Positions 63,429 through 64,000 of a stretch of 64,000 nucleotides of DNA are shown piece by piece. This DNA is from Opitutia bacterium Tous-C4FEB. GTDB lineage: Bacteria > Verrucomicrobiota > Verrucomicrobiia > Opitutales > Opitutaceae. Numbering within the stretch: the stretch's first letter is position 1; each line of letters starts with the position of its first letter. Under the pieces are notes generated by a model. It was given only the letters and a program-made list of their open reading frames with translations. It did no database searches and was not told the origin of the DNA. The translations under genes were made by a program, and so were the position numbers. The DNA lies in NCBI GenBank assembly GCA_002304445.1, contig NEVA01000004.1:155168-219167 (forward strand), in the 5' to 3' direction.

Positions 63429-63833
63429 GAGAGCGAGAGCGAGGGCGCGGATGCGTTGGCGGACGGCGGTGAGGCCGTTGCGGCGGGTGGGTGAGAGATT
63501 CTTGAGCAGGTCGAGGGCGGCCAAGGGATCGGTTTCGCTGGCGGCGATCTCAGCGGGCGGACGGTCGTTAAAAAAATCGGCGAGGAAGACGACGAGGCCG
63601 CGCACGAGAGGAGAGTCGGCGTCGGCATGGAAGTGCAGCCGGCCATCGCGGAGCTCGGCGGTGAGCCAGACGGCGGAAATGCAGCCGAGCACACGGTGAG
63701 CGTCGACGCGGGTTTCGGCCGGCAGCGGAGGGCAGCGGCGGGCCCGGTCGACGACGAGCGAGAGACGCTCCTGGAGATCGTCGATGGGCGCGAGGTCGTC
63801 GGTGAGCGCTTGGAGTCGGGTGTCGAGGTTCAC
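63423..63833 (-). CDS. sufE: Sulfur acceptor protein SufE
   Basis: 136 residues from a GTG at 63833; an in-frame ATG at 63977 would add 48 residues of low-quality sequence, and SufE is normally about 140. Conserved DDLQERLSLVVDRARRCPPL, the sulfur-accepting Cys in VLGCISAVWL, SPLVRGLVVFLADFF and LSPTRRNGLTAVRQRI. It moves sulfur from SufS to the Fe-S scaffold. No other suf gene is in the window. Confidence 0.9.
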   Translation of the reverse strand: MNLDTRLQALTDDLAPIDDLQERLSLVVDRARRCPPLPAETRVDAHRVLGCISAVWLTAELRDGRLHFHADADSPLVRGLVVFLADFFNDRPPAEIAASETDPLAALDLLKNLSPTRRNGLTAVRQRIRALALALA

Positions 63834-64000
63834 GGAGTTTGAAACTGGCGAGGGCACGGAGGGGCCGGCAAGCCCGAGACGGCGAAGAGGTGGGGAATGG
63901 CCTGAGCCGGACTCATTCAGATAACGCAGTAGTCGCCAAAAGGCGCACCGTTTGGCGTCGTTGATGGTGTGAAACATAAAACGAGCAGGGCCGTCGACAC

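Overview
The window is a GC-rich chromosomal segment that most resembles the Verrucomicrobiota, probably family Opitutaceae. The signs are DUF1080/PA14-type secreted proteins, a very long cell-wall amidase ending in two copies of a C-terminal repeat (a type I associate with Opitutaceae), a Bacteroidetes/Verrucomicrobia-type PurF with a short N-terminal extension, PL11 and CE1/CE7 carbohydrate-active enzymes, and mreBCD-mrdA cell-shape genes. This placement rests on gene content and style, not on a marker-gene search. No rRNA, tRNA, CRISPR array or complete insertion sequence was seen.

Layout. 1-6.1 kb (minus): a sugar ABC transporter of the ribose type (permease, binding protein, double ATPase) followed by a secreted esterase and a DUF1080 protein cut by the window edge. 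6.3-10.3 kb (minus): an NMT1/TauABC-type importer and an amidase, with a clear palindrome upstream of the ATPase gene. 10.4-15.0 kb: a cytidylyltransferase/GHMP-kinase fusion, xanthine phosphoribosyltransferase, CE7 esterase, nucleoside phosphorylase and a beta-hydroxyacid-type dehydrogenase. 15.1-19.8 kb: the rod-shape cluster mreB, mreC, mreD, mrdA. 19.9-29.0 kb: mostly housekeeping genes (orphan nuoA, rpmG, Mrp ATPase, TolB, Mn-type SOD, tadA, infA, xerC/D) and a PTS-EIIA/diadenylate-cyclase fusion. 29.0-38.2 kb: a RapA-like helicase, a beta-lactamase-fold hydrolase, a receiver protein, a TlpA-like protein, the multidomain amidase and a small beta-propeller protein. 38.3-40.9 kb: a Tat-exported dienelactone hydrolase, a vapBC pair and a visibly more AT-rich GIY-YIG/DUF4357 gene. 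41-49 kb: purine genes purL (minus), purF and purM (plus), with an ORF6N-domain gene between the last two. 48.8-52.2 kb: threonine synthase, a small secreted protein and a carotenoid-type FAD oxidoreductase. 52.2-60.6 kb: a pectin/sugar block (PL11 lyase, two related CE1 esterases, then a divergent operon of an OMPDC-fold decarboxylase, MDR dehydrogenase, SDR and TIM-barrel isomerase). 60.6-64 kb: a DEAD-box helicase, a secreted protein and SufE.

How the genes fit together. The two ABC systems, esterases, lyase and sugar-acid operon point to a polysaccharide-degrading heterotroph. The most unusual proteins are two fusions: PTS-EIIA with a DacZ-like cyclase, and a nucleotidyltransferase with a shortened GHMP kinase. 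The most unusual DNA is a pair of palindromic units inside the ORF6N gene, a run of degenerate 7-base repeats inside purL, and two small families of recurring hairpins at gene ends.
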